Shown here one piece after another: positions 9,501 through 18,822 of a stretch of DNA of 18,822 nucleotides. The position numbers and the translations under genes were made by a program. Positions within the stretch are counted from its first letter, which is position 1. Each line of letters begins with the position of its first letter. Under the pieces are notes generated by a model that saw only the letters and a program-made list of their open reading frames with translations, searched no databases and had not been told where the DNA came from. The stretch comes from Conidiobolus incongruus B7586 (Eukaryota; Entomophthoromycota; Entomophthoromycetes; Entomophthorales; Conidiobolaceae): assembly GCA_000697335.1 (NCBI GenBank), contig JNEM01009357.1:1-18822 (forward strand), given 5' to 3'.

Positions 9501-10200
9501 ATATAATACAAAATATAATTATCATTGTTGCCCAACGTCATATATAGAAATTCAAATTCTATTTTTATTTCTATAGTTCAGAAACAAGTTAGAATTTTAT
9601 TGATCACTCTTTGTCACTGGGATAAAGCTAGAAATATTGGAACTAAATAAACTCTTGTAAGATTCAAATTTTAGTCAGAATTTAATATCATTCAACTTTT
9701 TAATCAATGAAAAAAGTAATTTCTAACTCAAAAAATATATCATAAAATAGTAACTTCAAAATATGAATTTAATATTTAAAAAATTTTGATGAGCGCAAAA
9801 ATATTTATGATATTAAATATGTTGCTTATGTTTATTTGATTATATTTTCATTATTTTGCTATCCTTATCTCATTTTTAATTCCTGATTTTATTAAACACT
9901 TAGTTCTAAAATGATCAATTTTTTTAATTTATCCGTTATTGCCTAAATTTATAATCATAAATTTGTTGAGATTATTCACTCAATATTATTTATAACTAAT
10001 AATCATCCATAATTGAGTAAATAAATACAAATACCGGTCTATTCTCCTCTATTTCAACAAAATTTTCTATTATTTTAGCCTTATAAACCTCTGTTTTTAT
10101 TCTTAACCTAATTGATTTCCTAAAAAGGCCTCCAAACCTTAATCAAATCACAAATAGTTATAAACCATCATTCTATTATATTAAAACTTGACTATCAATA
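9501..10200. other. AT-rich spacer with one short minus-strand open stretch
   Basis: Nothing convincing is encoded. The best candidate is a 48-codon open stretch without a clear start on the minus strand (10142-9996) with RLRIKTEVYKAKIIENFVEI. Its wording recalls the end of LINE reverse transcriptases, but there is no catalytic motif and no continuing homology on either side. It is noted as an unexplained fragment. Confidence 0.3.
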
Positions 10201-12206
10201 TAATTGATTCTAAAGTTGATTAAAATTTATATATAAAGTTAAAATGTGCTTTATTATCATTTCAAAAATTTTAATTATATTTGTAAATATAATTTTAAAA
10301 CTTATTATCTCTAGATTAATTATTATAAATAATATTTCAATAAAATAGCTTAGTAATAATCTCTCCTTAGGGTATAATTAATATAATAAATTAACAATAG
10401 ATTTAATTTTTGCAAAATAACTGATATAATTTAATATTGAGTCAATATATAAATTATACAATATCTCATAAACAACAGGTAAAAAAGAGAATATTTAAAT
10501 TAATTATATCTAGTTTTTGAATAAAAAGAAAAATTAATAAAAGGTTTTAAAATAGCAAAATAAGTTGATAATTAATATTCTGCTAAGTATAAAAGAAACA
10601 ATATATTTTAAAAATCCTAAGACTTAAAAGCCATATAAATTAATATAATATTTTAAAAAGGGAAAATGATAATTTTTTTGATTTGTTATTTTCAATATAA
10701 TATTACTTGTAAAAATTGAATAATAAAAAAATAAAGATTTTATATTTTTAAAATATATAAAATAAATTTATAATATAGTTTTTATTAAATAATTTTTATT
10801 AAAAAATTTATTATTAAGTTTAATTATATTTTAATTTGAAAATAATTATCAAAATCTTTTTATTTTAGTATTAGTAAAACTTAATTATAAACCTTTTAAA
10901 AAAAATAAGATATGTAAATAACTTAAATAATATTTTATTAAAAAATATAATATATCACTAAATTTGTTATTTTAAAGTTAAATGAATATTAATTAAAATT
11001 TATTATAAATTATTGAATAAATTATTATTAAAAATTTTTATTTAATAGGTTTAATATTAATTTTATAAATATATATTAAAGTTTAGTCTTAAATTATTTA
11101 ATAAAAATATATAATAAATTTCTTATAATTTGACAAAAACTCAAAAAAAGCTAAAATAGCTATAGCCAAATAAAACCTACTATAATTTATTAAAAATAAG
11201 AAATTTTATCATAAGTTATAATAATTAATAAATTTTTTATATTTTATAATATTCTTTGTATAAAAATAAAACAAAATATTAAGTTAATATAATCACCTTT
11301 ATAAATTCAAATATACAAATATTTTATTAATATATAAATACTAACTATTATAATAAATTATAATAATATATGGTTTATTTATTTAGTTTTTAAATATAAT
11401 CTGATTATTATAGATATTATATTATTTTTTAAATAAAATAATTTTTTATTGATATTTGTGTTATAAAATTAAAATACCTATTATTTTAAATAATAATTAT
11501 AAAATATATAAAGTTAAATATATAAAGTTAAATTTATAAAATATATTTTTATATAAAAAAATAGAAAAAGTTATCATATCTAGTATTTTCACTAAGTTAT
11601 AACATATATAATTATAATTATTTTAGAAAATTAAAAAATATATTTATAGAAATATTTTTATAATTGAATTAAATTAATTTATAAAATATTAGGATTCAAT
11701 TTTTAATAAAAAGAACTATTTTTTAAGTATTAAAAGTTTGCCAAAAGTATGGCAAAAAATTATTAATAATAAAAGGAAATATTAATTTTATATTATTTTT
11801 TAAATTTTATAAAATTATTTATTAATATTTAGATTTAATTTTAATTTTAAAATTATATCATTATTTAATTTGTGTAATAATATTTAATTAGAGCTTAATA
11901 GGAATTAAATTTATTTTTATTAACTGATTTTGAAAAAATATATTCATTTTAATATTATTAGTAATAAATTTTTCTATATCAAATATAAAATATTAAATAT
12001 ATTTGAACTAAATGATAATACTTAAGTTTTTTAAAATAGCATCTTTTTATATTGATTTCAATATAAAGCTGAATTTTCATATCATTATAAGCAAAACTAA
12101 CTCTTATATATATAAATATAATAAAAGAATCAATAATATTAATATAATTTAATAGTTTATTTTTTCTGTTAAATCATCTATTTGCTATAATTCATTATAT
12201 AAATAA
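10201..12206. other. block of almost pure A+T, no genes
   Basis: About 2 kb in which G and C nearly vanish; for example, bases 10741-10800 hold one G and no C. It consists of short A and T runs and TAAT/TTTAAA motifs without an obvious tandem unit. Stops occur every few codons in all frames. It contains copy A of the 250-base repeat (10650-10900). A role as a replication origin, matrix attachment or centromere-associated DNA cannot be judged from sequence alone. Confidence 0.6.
10650..10900 (+). repeat. dispersed repeat, copy A
   Basis: This resembles 17850-18105 over its whole length (251 and 256 bases) with anchors in the same order. These are TTTAAAAAGGGAAAAT at the start, TTGAATAATAAAA about 70 bases in, TTTAATTATATTT, then TTTTATTTTAGTATTAGTAAAA and ATAAACC-TTTAAAA at the end. 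The divergence is high, so this is an old copy. No coding capacity, terminal inverted repeats or target duplication were seen. Confidence 0.5.
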
Positions 12207-12320
12207 ATGATTTTTGGATGCCTTATTATGTTTGATGATATATACATTCGGACCTTTATTAATTTACCAATTCAAACAAACTTTATATATTTATATATTT
12301 GGTTGTTATGTTTGAGTTAA
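12207..12320 (+). pseudogene. short hydrophobic remnant, possibly of a membrane protein gene
   Basis: A 37-codon ATG frame encodes CLIMFDDIYIRTFINLPI followed by a strongly hydrophobic YLYIWLLCLS. It ends at TAA 12318-12320, after which WWSEYII continues in the same frame. An acidic-xx-Y group between two hydrophobic stretches is what one sees between helices 3 and 4 of rhodopsin-like receptors, but the piece is too short to prove this. It may be part of a dead receptor gene. Confidence 0.2.
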
Positions 12321-12794
12321 TGGTGGTCGGAATATATTATCAGTTTATAGTTGATATTCAGAAATAAACAATGTTTACGTATTCAATATAATCTGAAATA
12401 ATAACACTTTAATCAAGTATTTTGAAAAGAAAATGAATTTATAATAACCAATTTAAATATCTACTATTGATAAAATAGTTTCATATTTATTTCCTCATGT
12501 TCAAAACAAAGTTTTAAATCAATGTTCACTCGATTTTGCTTTATGATTTAATCACCTAAATTGAAATGATATTGTTAGGCTAAATTATTTTACAATTCTC
12601 ACAGTGGAATAGAAACTTCAAATATAATTATTACTAAATCATCTTTCAAAATTATGATTATAAATTTTCAACAACTAATGTTCCTGCTTAAAAACTTCCC
12701 AAAAATTGTAATATAGATTAATTAAATTAAATATTAAAGTTAAATACATAAATATGATGTAGTTGTTACAATCCCGATACCAGTTTTGAGCGAA

Positions 12795-13004
12795 TTAACC
12801 AAGATTAATAGAAACCATTTCACTACCAAGAGATCCGGACTCGGAAAATGAAATATTAGTTTTTGGGTTGGAATTGGGCGATGCAGTAGATCCCGCTCCG
12901 AAGTGAACGCTAACAGAATCTTGAGGAATGAGGCCACTAAGACCTGAATTGAGAGGAACAGCCAAACTGAAAGAGGCGAAAGCAATAATATTAATGAATT
13001 TCAT
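12795..13004 (-). CDS. small secreted protein, unknown function
   Basis: A single-exon frame of 69 aa from ATG 13004 to TAA 12797-12795. It begins with a clear signal peptide, MKFINIIAFASFSLAVPL, with likely cleavage after about residue 16-18. The mature part is short, polar, rich in Ser, Gly and Asn, and free of cysteine (SGLSGLIPQDSVSVHFGAGS, then NPKTNISFSESGSLGSEM). It matches no family I know. GC content is raised compared with the flanks, and a TATA box sits at the right distance, so I take it as a real gene. Secreted, cysteine-free small proteins can be cell-wall or host-interaction factors, but nothing here shows which. An overlapping frame (12740-12985) is rejected. Confidence 0.7.
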   Translation of the reverse strand: MKFINIIAFASFSLAVPLNSGLSGLIPQDSVSVHFGAGSTASPNSNPKTNISFSESGSLGSEMVSINLG

Positions 13005-13057
13005 TTTAAATTAATAAACTTGATTGCTATTGTCATGAAATTCATCCCAAAAAATGG

Positions 13058-13067
13058 TTTATATATA
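13058..13067 (-). promoter_or_regulatory. TATA box of the small secreted protein gene
   Basis: TATATATAAA on the minus strand lies 54-63 bases before the ATG at 13004. This leaves room for a leader of about 25-30 bases. The position matches the other TATA-like boxes in the window. Confidence 0.5.
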
Positions 13068-13262
13068 CCATTGGATAATATACTTTAAAAATATGTTTGT
13101 TATAGCATATAAATTATTTAATATAATATCTTGGATTTTTGGTTTATTTACAGGTTTTTAACAAAAAATATCAAATTTATTTACTAAATGTGTCAGTTAT
13201 ATTAATTGATATATCCAAATTTTGTCTCTTTACCTAAGGGAAGGGGTGGTAAAAAGGATTGA

Positions 13263-14385
13263 TTAGTTAATGAAAGTATCAAATTTTTCGAACTCCTCAT
13301 ATCACTGGAGCTTGGTATATGGATAAGTTGTTTTATTGCTAATATGGTGATTTATGTTTCATATTATCAGAAATTAATGGGCTTGATTAAATTACTATAT
13401 TTATCAAAATTTTCCGAATGAGTAGAATATTAAATGTTGATATAACACATTGAAATAAATGTTAACATCAATCTTTAATATCATTATAATTTTATAATTT
13501 ATTTCAAATGCACTTACTGTTATTAACATAAATCCTGTACCAGATCTTCAAGATTTAATTATATGATTCTAAAAATTATAAAATATGTAATATATAATAT
13601 TCTAGTATTGAGTTAAGCACATTTGTATCAAGACCTGCCTTAGTTAATTTATTGATTAATATTAAATTAATATTCTATCAGATATAAATTATATCAAAAA
13701 GAATAATATTTTTGATAGAAATAAATTTCAATTTTCAATATTACATATTCCAATAGTTAAAGTAAATATAATAAATACTTCAAGCACAGAAGCTGTCAAA
13801 TCTAAAAATTGAACTCAAAATATTTTTTCATTGTATTATGAAATAAGGTTATAATATAAAATTAATTCCAAATTTTATATTTTTATTATTATCTAATTTT
13901 GTATATATCTGGAAATTCGCTGAAACCCCATATTCTAAAAAATTTGGCAAAAAATTAATAATTTAAATCTCCTTGAAAAATTTAGTTTGATCACGAAATA
14001 ACATATTATTGAATATTTTTAGTAAAAGTTAATCGAATTATTTTACTATAAATTGAATAATGGTTCAATCTATAGACTATTTTATTTTCTTAGCCTAAAT
14101 TGAATATTTCAACTTGAATGGATTGCACCAAGCTTGTTTTACATTTGGTTTAAAGATTTATCAGTTGTTAATTTAATAATTCTAACTTGATAGATTTTTA
14201 TTTATTTAAAAGTATATTGAATATTCATAACAATGAATTATTTTATCAAAATATTCAATATTATATTATTGAAGGAAAATAATATAGAAGAATTCTTTGT
14301 TTTGTTTAATTTGGTACCCCACTTTCCTTTAATAAATATTGATACCTTGCTTAATTATGACATAATCAGTTCTAAACGAAATTAA
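13263..14385 (+). pseudogene. hydrophobic gene remnants, possibly a dead seven-helix receptor
   Basis: Four open stretches follow each other on the plus strand in differing frames. The first, 13263-13421, has 52 codons and a membrane-like LELGIWISCFIANMVIYV. The second, 13601-13687, contains RPALVNLLINIKLIFY. The third, 14116-14190, reads EWIAPSLFYIWFKDLSVVNL. The fourth, 14233-14385, is an ATG frame of 50 codons containing EEFFVLFNLVPHFPLINIDT. A polar, charged piece NTSSTEAVKSKN (about 13765-13810) lies between the second and third, as an intracellular loop would. The order hydrophobic-polar-hydrophobic fits a rhodopsin-like receptor. No diagnostic motif survives, and intron borders do not join the pieces. 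It is either a decayed gene or chance in AT-rich DNA, which favours Phe, Ile, Leu and Tyr. Confidence 0.28.
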
Positions 14386-15677
14386 GGTAAAAAATAATTT
14401 TCATATTTTAAAATATTCAAGAAATATTTTTTATAAAAATTAATATAGTATCGTATAGTGTATCCATATAAGTAATATAATTTCCTAATTCATTTCATTT
14501 GAGAATATAGTTTTATATACTCATTGATATATATTCAAATTAAAAATTTATTTTAAACTTTTATATTATGTGTTTATCAATCAGGGATATATTAAAGGTT
14601 AATATTTATTAAACCTTGAAATATCAAAATAGAATGTAATTCATAAAACAAATGGGGTAATAATATTTTCGTATTATTTTCATAATTCAATTAATAAATA
14701 AACTGAATTCATATATTTTTAACAATGATATGATTATATTTAAGAATATTTAATTACTATAATAATAGGTCATTCAATATCAAATTGCTATAACTATTGA
14801 GTGTATTGATTTCAAAATTAATTTCATTATGTAGAACAAAGTGTGAATCTGACTAAATACTATATATATTATCAATTAAGTTTGAATCATATTTAATATT
14901 TACAATTTTTTTGCATATATCAACTATATATTTTTGCTATTCTATTCGATTTGTAAACTCGAATTTTTTATTGAATTTAAATAAACAATATGACTTATTC
15001 TAAAAAGTATGACTTGGTATATATATTATATTAAATGTTTCATCCTTTAAAAGTAATTTTAACAAAAAAAATATTATACTAAACTGATTAATACATGCAA
15101 TTTAATCATATTTTATCAATAATTTTAATTCAAATGTATTATATGCTGGAACTCAAATTCTCATATATATTGAATCATGGTATAGAAAATTAAATTTATA
15201 TTAATAACATCAGTATATAACAATATATAATAGGTTCTATTCTGAATAGGATTTAAAAGTATTGGCCTATATTATATATTATCATTAGTATAAATAATAT
15301 ATTTTGTAAAATAAAGAATAAATTCTAATATGTATTAATTACTTAGTTGGATTAAGTATACTTTTTTCTTCTAATATTTATTCAGATAACTCGCAATATA
15401 TTGAATCCGCAATATTCTGTTGAAAATCAAAATATTATATGATCTTAATAGATTTTTATTATAATTATATAAGTTATTACTAATAATAATCATCAAATAA
15501 TAATTTATTGAATTAATATTTTTAATTTGAAATATGTTGTTTAGCTTTTTTCAGTAATTAATAACCCAAAATTAATTATTGGAGTTAATATTAAAATTCC
15601 TCTCATAATTTGTCATAATATAAATAAATTTTAAAATCTGAAAGTATACTGACAAGATTAAAATAATTATTACTAAT
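14386..15677. other. AT-rich spacer, nothing recognised
   Basis: Only short frames are present. ATG frames such as MTYSKKYDLVYILY near 14989 stop within about 15 codons. No tRNA, tandem array or inverted repeat stands out. Parts may belong to the 5' side of the decayed gene that follows. Confidence 0.5.
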
Positions 15678-16525
15678 TTAGTATGTGAGATTAAATCAGT
15701 TAAGGACCATATTTTGATTATTGAATAAATGAGCTGGAGTAACCTTAGTCAAGTGATACAAATTTGATGAGATATTTGGATCGATGATAAAAAGTTATGT
15801 GTATGGTAAATGAGATAATTTCATTACCTGAATATGTACAATTTTAGGTGTTTTAATCAATACTATCTTAATTCCTAATATATCAAAATTGATTAAATTT
15901 CATATCATATATGGTTCACAAAAACTATATTAGATGTATTATTATTAAAAATATTATATTCTTCATTGTTTTAATTTTATTTTAATTTAAAAATTTTATA
16001 CCTTTAAAAGATAGTATTTAATAAAAATGAGAATTAGTGTCAACTTGGTTTATAGTATTTAAGATATCTTAAGAGATAAAAACATTAGTAATTAATATTG
16101 CTATAGGATTATATTTTGATATAAATGTGTATATAAGGAAATTAGTTGGTGTTTGCCTAATTAGTAAAATTTTTGAGATTTATTAAGAGAATTTTAAAAA
16201 AATGAATATTAAAGAATTAAAAAAGAGTAATATATTTATTAATATTATTCACAACGATCCTATATTAAAATTAATTTTAATATTTGTATTTTTAGATTAA
16301 TATGATATCAATATAATCTTGGAAAATCATTAACATAAAAGTCAATTTCGGAAAGACAAACATGAGGTCAACCCAAAGATAGAAATTTTTGGATCACATG
16401 AAGATTATATAAGCTATATCTATTGGCTAATAATCAATAATTTTAATCCAATATTTCGAATTATCGAAACTGTTAGATTAAATAAACCTTTAAACTTAAT
16501 TATAACGGGTAATATTTTGTACTGA
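15678..16525 (+). pseudogene. decayed leucine-rich-repeat-like host gene
   Basis: The 3' part (16202-16525) is one frame of 107 codons interrupted by only two TAA stops, with clear protein character. It runs from MNIKELKKSNIFINIIHNDP through KIEIFGSHEDYISYIYWLI to IIETVRLNKPLNLIITGNIL and a TGA at 16523-16525. A 5' part in another frame (15678-15809) reads KSVKDHILIIE, stop, MSWSNLSQVIQI, stops, DIWIDDKKLCVW. The LxxLxI spacing and the repeated pattern of a hydrophobic strand followed by an Asn- or Ser-rich turn suggest LRR (RNI-like) proteins, often paired with an F-box. It shares this style, but no obvious sequence, with the fragments at 794-1790. The family is an inference; that it is a broken gene is well supported by the long interrupted frame. 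Confidence 0.5.
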
Positions 16526-16640
16526 AAAAATCATCATTGATATTTAATTAAAGTTGCCAAATTAAGCAAATAGTGGCAAATCCTTAAATTTATATTTAAA
16601 ACTATTAGAACCATAATTTTATGATTCCAAACTAAAAATA

Positions 16641-16650
16641 TTATAAATAG
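16641..16650 (+). promoter_or_regulatory. TATA box of the sterol isomerase gene
   Basis: TTATAAATAG lies 61-70 bases before the ATG at 16711. Transcription would then start near 16670-16680, giving a leader of about 30-40 bases. Confidence 0.5.
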
Positions 16651-16710
16651 GGAAGCATTTAGATTAATTCTTATCACACAAAAATAGCTATTCAATTGAA
16701 TACAAACAAA

Positions 16711-17420
16711 ATGGCATCACATCCATACTTCCCAGTCACTCTACAATTACCTCACTACCAACCTATGGCTCACACCCCTATTCAAATCCTTACTGGGATG
16801 TTCGGAACTTTTGGCTTAATTTTAATTACTGCTTACTTTATAATTATCAAGAAAGAAAAAAATTTCAAAGGGCAGTTGCAATTTTTATGGTTCGTCTTAT
16901 GCAGTGCTATTCACTTGGGTATTGAAGGTTATTATGTTGTGAACCATTTGAACTTGGCTGGTGATACTAGCTTTATGGGTGATTTGTGGAAGGAATACTC
17001 TAAGAGTGATTCCAGATACTTATCTAATGACTCTTTCGTTTTGATTATGGAAAGTATTACTGCTGTAAGTCCTTATATTTATCTATACCTATATATTTAT
17101 TTTATTCATATAAAATTTTTTAGGCTTGTTGGGGACCCGGCTCACTCTTAATCGCTTATCTCATTTATATTCAAAGTCCCAAGCGTCACTTACCCATCGT
17201 TCTCGTCTCTTTGGGTCAAATTTATGGTGATGTCTTATATTATTTAACTACGCTATACGAAGGTGCTCCTCACGGAGACCCCCACCCCTACTACTTCTAT
17301 TTTTATTTCGTTCTTATGAACGCTTTCTGGATTGTTTTCCCTTCTTGTACTTTGTACAACAGCTCTAAAGTTATTTTAAATAGTTTAGCTCAATCTGATG
17401 CCAAATTAAAGAAAAATTAA
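16711..17420 (+). CDS. EBP: EBP-type (EXPERA) sterol delta8-delta7 isomerase
   Basis: Moves the sterol B-ring double bond from C8 to C7 in the endoplasmic reticulum membrane, a late step of sterol synthesis. Two exons, 16711-17064 and 17124-17420, flank a 59-base intron (GTAAGT...TTTTTTAG) and give 216 aa, close to human EBP (230). There are four or five hydrophobic helices. Family residues are present: H68 and E72 (AIHLGIEGYY), WKEYSKSDSRY at 93-103, E114 (LIMESITA), then ACWGPGSLL, LGQIYGDVLYYLT at 148-160, and N184/W187 (VLMNAFW). By alignment from memory these match human H76, E80, E122, N193 and W196. The C-terminus KLKKN is a Lys-rich ER-retention-like tail. The start is ATG 16711, with AAA just before it. 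The EBP-like protein family could have a different substrate, but the match to EBP is direct. Confidence 0.95.
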
Positions 17421-17586
17421 TAATTTACATTTTATTATATTAATCTTATAAAGATGAATAAATAAATTTGATAATAAATTAATATTTTAAAATTTAACTT
17501 TTATTATTGATATAAAGGGAAGAAATAAATTCAAAAATCATTAAAATTAATCAATCATATATGATTTGAATATTCATCAAAAATTA
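17421..17586. other. spacer between sterol isomerase and tRNA-Cys
   Basis: A short AT-rich spacer. AATAAA occurs at 17458-17463, about 40 bases after the stop, and could serve as the poly(A) signal of the isomerase gene. Nothing else was recognised. Confidence 0.4.
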
Positions 17587-17658
17587 GGGCGTATAGCTCA
17601 GTGGTAGAGCAATCGACTGCAGATCGATAGGTCGTTGGTTCAAATCCGACTGCGCCCT
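17587..17658 (+). tRNA. tRNA-Cys (anticodon GCA)
   Basis: A complete cloverleaf without an intron. The acceptor arms GGGCGTA/TGCGCCC pair over seven positions with one G-T. The D arm is GCTC...GAGC. The anticodon stem ATCGA/TCGAT holds loop CTGCAGA with GCA. The T stem GTTGG/CCGAC holds TTCAAAT. The base after the acceptor is T, matching the U73 identity base of cysteine tRNA. Both internal promoter boxes are intact, and a run of six T (17658-17663) gives the RNA polymerase III stop. It reads UGC and UGU codons in cytosolic translation. Confidence 0.97.
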
Positions 17659-17663
17659 TTTTT
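17659..17663 (+). terminator. RNA polymerase III terminator of tRNA-Cys
   Basis: Five further T residues directly follow the discriminator base of the tRNA. This is a standard Pol III stop on the non-template strand. Confidence 0.85.
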
Positions 17664-17849
17664 AATTATATTTATTACTGATAATTAATGGTTAATTTAT
17701 TTTAAAAAATATCAAATTTTTATTCTTTTAATTTTTTAAATTCTTTTTCAATTAAATCCATTATAATTTTCAACATCACAACTTTCTATAAATAATATAT
17801 ATTTTAAAATATTCATAATTTAATATCAGCATATTATTATTATCTTAAA

Positions 17850-18105
17850 TTTAAAAAAAGGGAAAATTTTTAATTTCTTTTTTTTAAACATATTATTAGT
17901 TTTGAATAATAAAATATAATCAAAACTAATAGGAAAATATATAGTTTTAAATTATATATATATATATATATTTAATACCTTTTTTGATTAAAAAATTAAT
18001 ATTTTAAAATTTGTTATTTAATTTAATTATATTTAAATTTAATATTTATTATCATAATTTTTTTATTTTAGTATTAATAAAAGTTAACCATAAACCCTTT
18101 AAAAC
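17850..18105 (+). repeat. dispersed repeat, copy B
   Basis: This is the partner of 10650-10900, with the same anchors in the same order: TTTAAAAAAAGGGAAAAT, TTTTGAATAATAAAA, TTTAATTATATTTAAATTTA, TTTTATTTTAGTATTAATAAAA and ATAAACCCTTTAAAA. A (TA)n run at 17953-17972 lies inside it. No open frame is present. The equal length and shared order argue for a real family rather than compositional chance. Confidence 0.5.
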
Positions 18106-18171
18106 TATTTAATTATATATATATAATTTTTAATAATAAAACATTATCTAAATCAACTTTTTATTATTAGG

Positions 18172-18234
18172 AATCCTAGTTAGTTATTAGATTTATTAGA
18201 TTAATATATTATCCTAATACTGGAAACTAGGATA
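18172..18234. repeat. nested small inverted repeats
   Basis: ATCCTAGTT (18173-18181) is inverted at 18225-18233 (AACTAGGAT). Inside, TATCCTA (18210-18216) is inverted at 18228-18234 (TAGGATA), so two alternative hairpins share the right arm. This may be the remains of terminal repeats of a small element or a chance fold. Confidence 0.3.
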
Positions 18235-18352
18235 ATTATATTGAATTAAGTTGGATTATTGGTAAGTTATAGGATTAGAATATAATTATGGAGTTTTATT
18301 GGGAATCTTTGATAAAGACTTAGAGTTATAGCTAGGTAATTGGGTAGGTTGA

Positions 18353-18389
18353 TAAATGAATAGACAGATAGATAGGTAGATAGATAGAT
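18353..18389 (+). repeat. GATA-type microsatellite
   Basis: Imperfect tetranucleotide array of GATA/GACA/GGTA units (AATAGACAGATAGATAGG, then TAGATAGATAGAT). It is embedded in a stretch (18170-18560) with more G than the surrounding DNA, including GGTAATTGGGTAGG and two AAAAGGTAAAT copies (18456-18466, 18484-18494). Confidence 0.7.
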
Positions 18390-18822
18390 CCTTGTTATAT
18401 TTTCCTCTCTTTTCATATTGGGATAAGAATAGATCAATTTAAGGGAAAGTAAGATAAAAGGTAAATTATAAGTTAATTGACATAAAAGGTAAATATATAT
18501 AGACTAATTGGGTAAAGACATGATAATTAATTAAATAAGGTTTTGATGTAAAAGAAATTAAATTAATAAAAACTTATCAATAAACTAATTACTCTAAAGT
18601 CTATCACTTATAAAAGGTTATATTATTTGATTATTTATAAGAAAGTAAATTATATTATACTTTATAATAATTTTAAAAATATAAATTTAAGATATTTGGT
18701 AAATTATATGAAAATTAAAAAACTATCTTAAATTTATTAAAATCTAAAAAAATTAATTTTAATTATTATTTTTAAATATTATTAAAGTTAAAAAATATAT
18801 TAAAAGTAACTTTTTATTTTAA
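18390..18822. other. AT-rich end of window, nothing recognised
   Basis: Low-complexity AT-rich DNA runs to the window end. No frame, RNA gene or element was recognised. Confidence 0.5.

Noticed and set aside
9996-10142. Minus-strand open stretch recalling the end of a LINE reverse transcriptase
   Set aside because: No catalytic motif, start or continuing homology on either side; not enough to call a LINE.
12740-12985. 81-codon minus-strand frame overlapping the secreted protein gene
   Set aside because: The alternative frame begins after the signal peptide region and lacks a placed promoter; the 69-aa frame has a clear signal peptide and better start context.
16696-16710. Upstream TTG start extending the sterol isomerase by five codons
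   Set aside because: The ATG at 16711 is the first ATG after the inferred transcription start and fits the family N-terminus; TTG is not expected as a eukaryotic start.
17953-17972. (TA)n run considered as a promoter element
   Set aside because: It lies inside the dispersed repeat with no gene after it; a plain dinucleotide run is sufficient explanation.
1-18822. CRISPR arrays, operons, virus-like elements
   Set aside because: No spaced direct repeats, no polycistronic gene order, and no capsid, integrase or reverse transcriptase motifs were seen; the spliced genes are eukaryotic.

Overview
The window looks like nuclear DNA of an early-diverging fungus, most like the entomophthoroid/Conidiobolus type. 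This is an inference from four things: very high A+T, short introns (about 50-65 bases, GT...AG), a nuclear fungal-type ATP1, and a Mei2-family gene. All three standard stop codons are used. There is no sign of operons or ribosome binding sites. Where a TATA-like box is visible it lies about 55-70 bases before the start codon.

Layout. 1-409 (+) is the 3' end of ATP1 (mitochondrial F1 ATP synthase alpha). 794-1790 holds decayed coding-like fragments (possibly F-box/LRR) and a worn tRNA-Arg-like sequence (1811-1884, -). 2077-4426 (-) is a complete four-exon QNS1, glutamine-dependent NAD+ synthetase. 4997-5891 (-) is a decayed copy of POP4/Rpp29, the RNase P/MRP protein subunit. 6179-7897 (-), possibly with a 5' leader from about 8420, is a ten-exon gene for a three-RRM Mei2-like RNA-binding protein. 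8674-9500 has gene-like remnants on an uncertain strand. About 10,200-12,200 is a block made almost only of A and T. 12795-13004 (-) is a small secreted protein gene. 13263-14385 has hydrophobic remnants that could be a dead membrane-receptor gene. 15678-16525 (+) is a decayed LRR-like gene. 16711-17420 (+) is a two-exon EBP-type (EXPERA) sterol delta8-delta7 isomerase. 17587-17658 (+) is an intact tRNA-Cys(GCA). A divergent 250-base repeat occurs at 10650-10900 and 17850-18105, and the window ends in AT-rich DNA with a GATA microsatellite.

The live genes are unrelated housekeeping or regulatory functions: ATP synthesis, NAD synthesis, an RNA-binding regulator of the meiosis-switch family, sterol synthesis and a cysteine tRNA. 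They are separated by long AT-rich spacers littered with gene fossils. No mobile element with intact coding capacity, no CRISPR array and no virus-like element was recognised. The most notable items are the POP4 pseudogene, the Mei2-like gene with its complex leader, the EBP-type isomerase in what looks like a fungus, and the density of dead host genes in the spacers.
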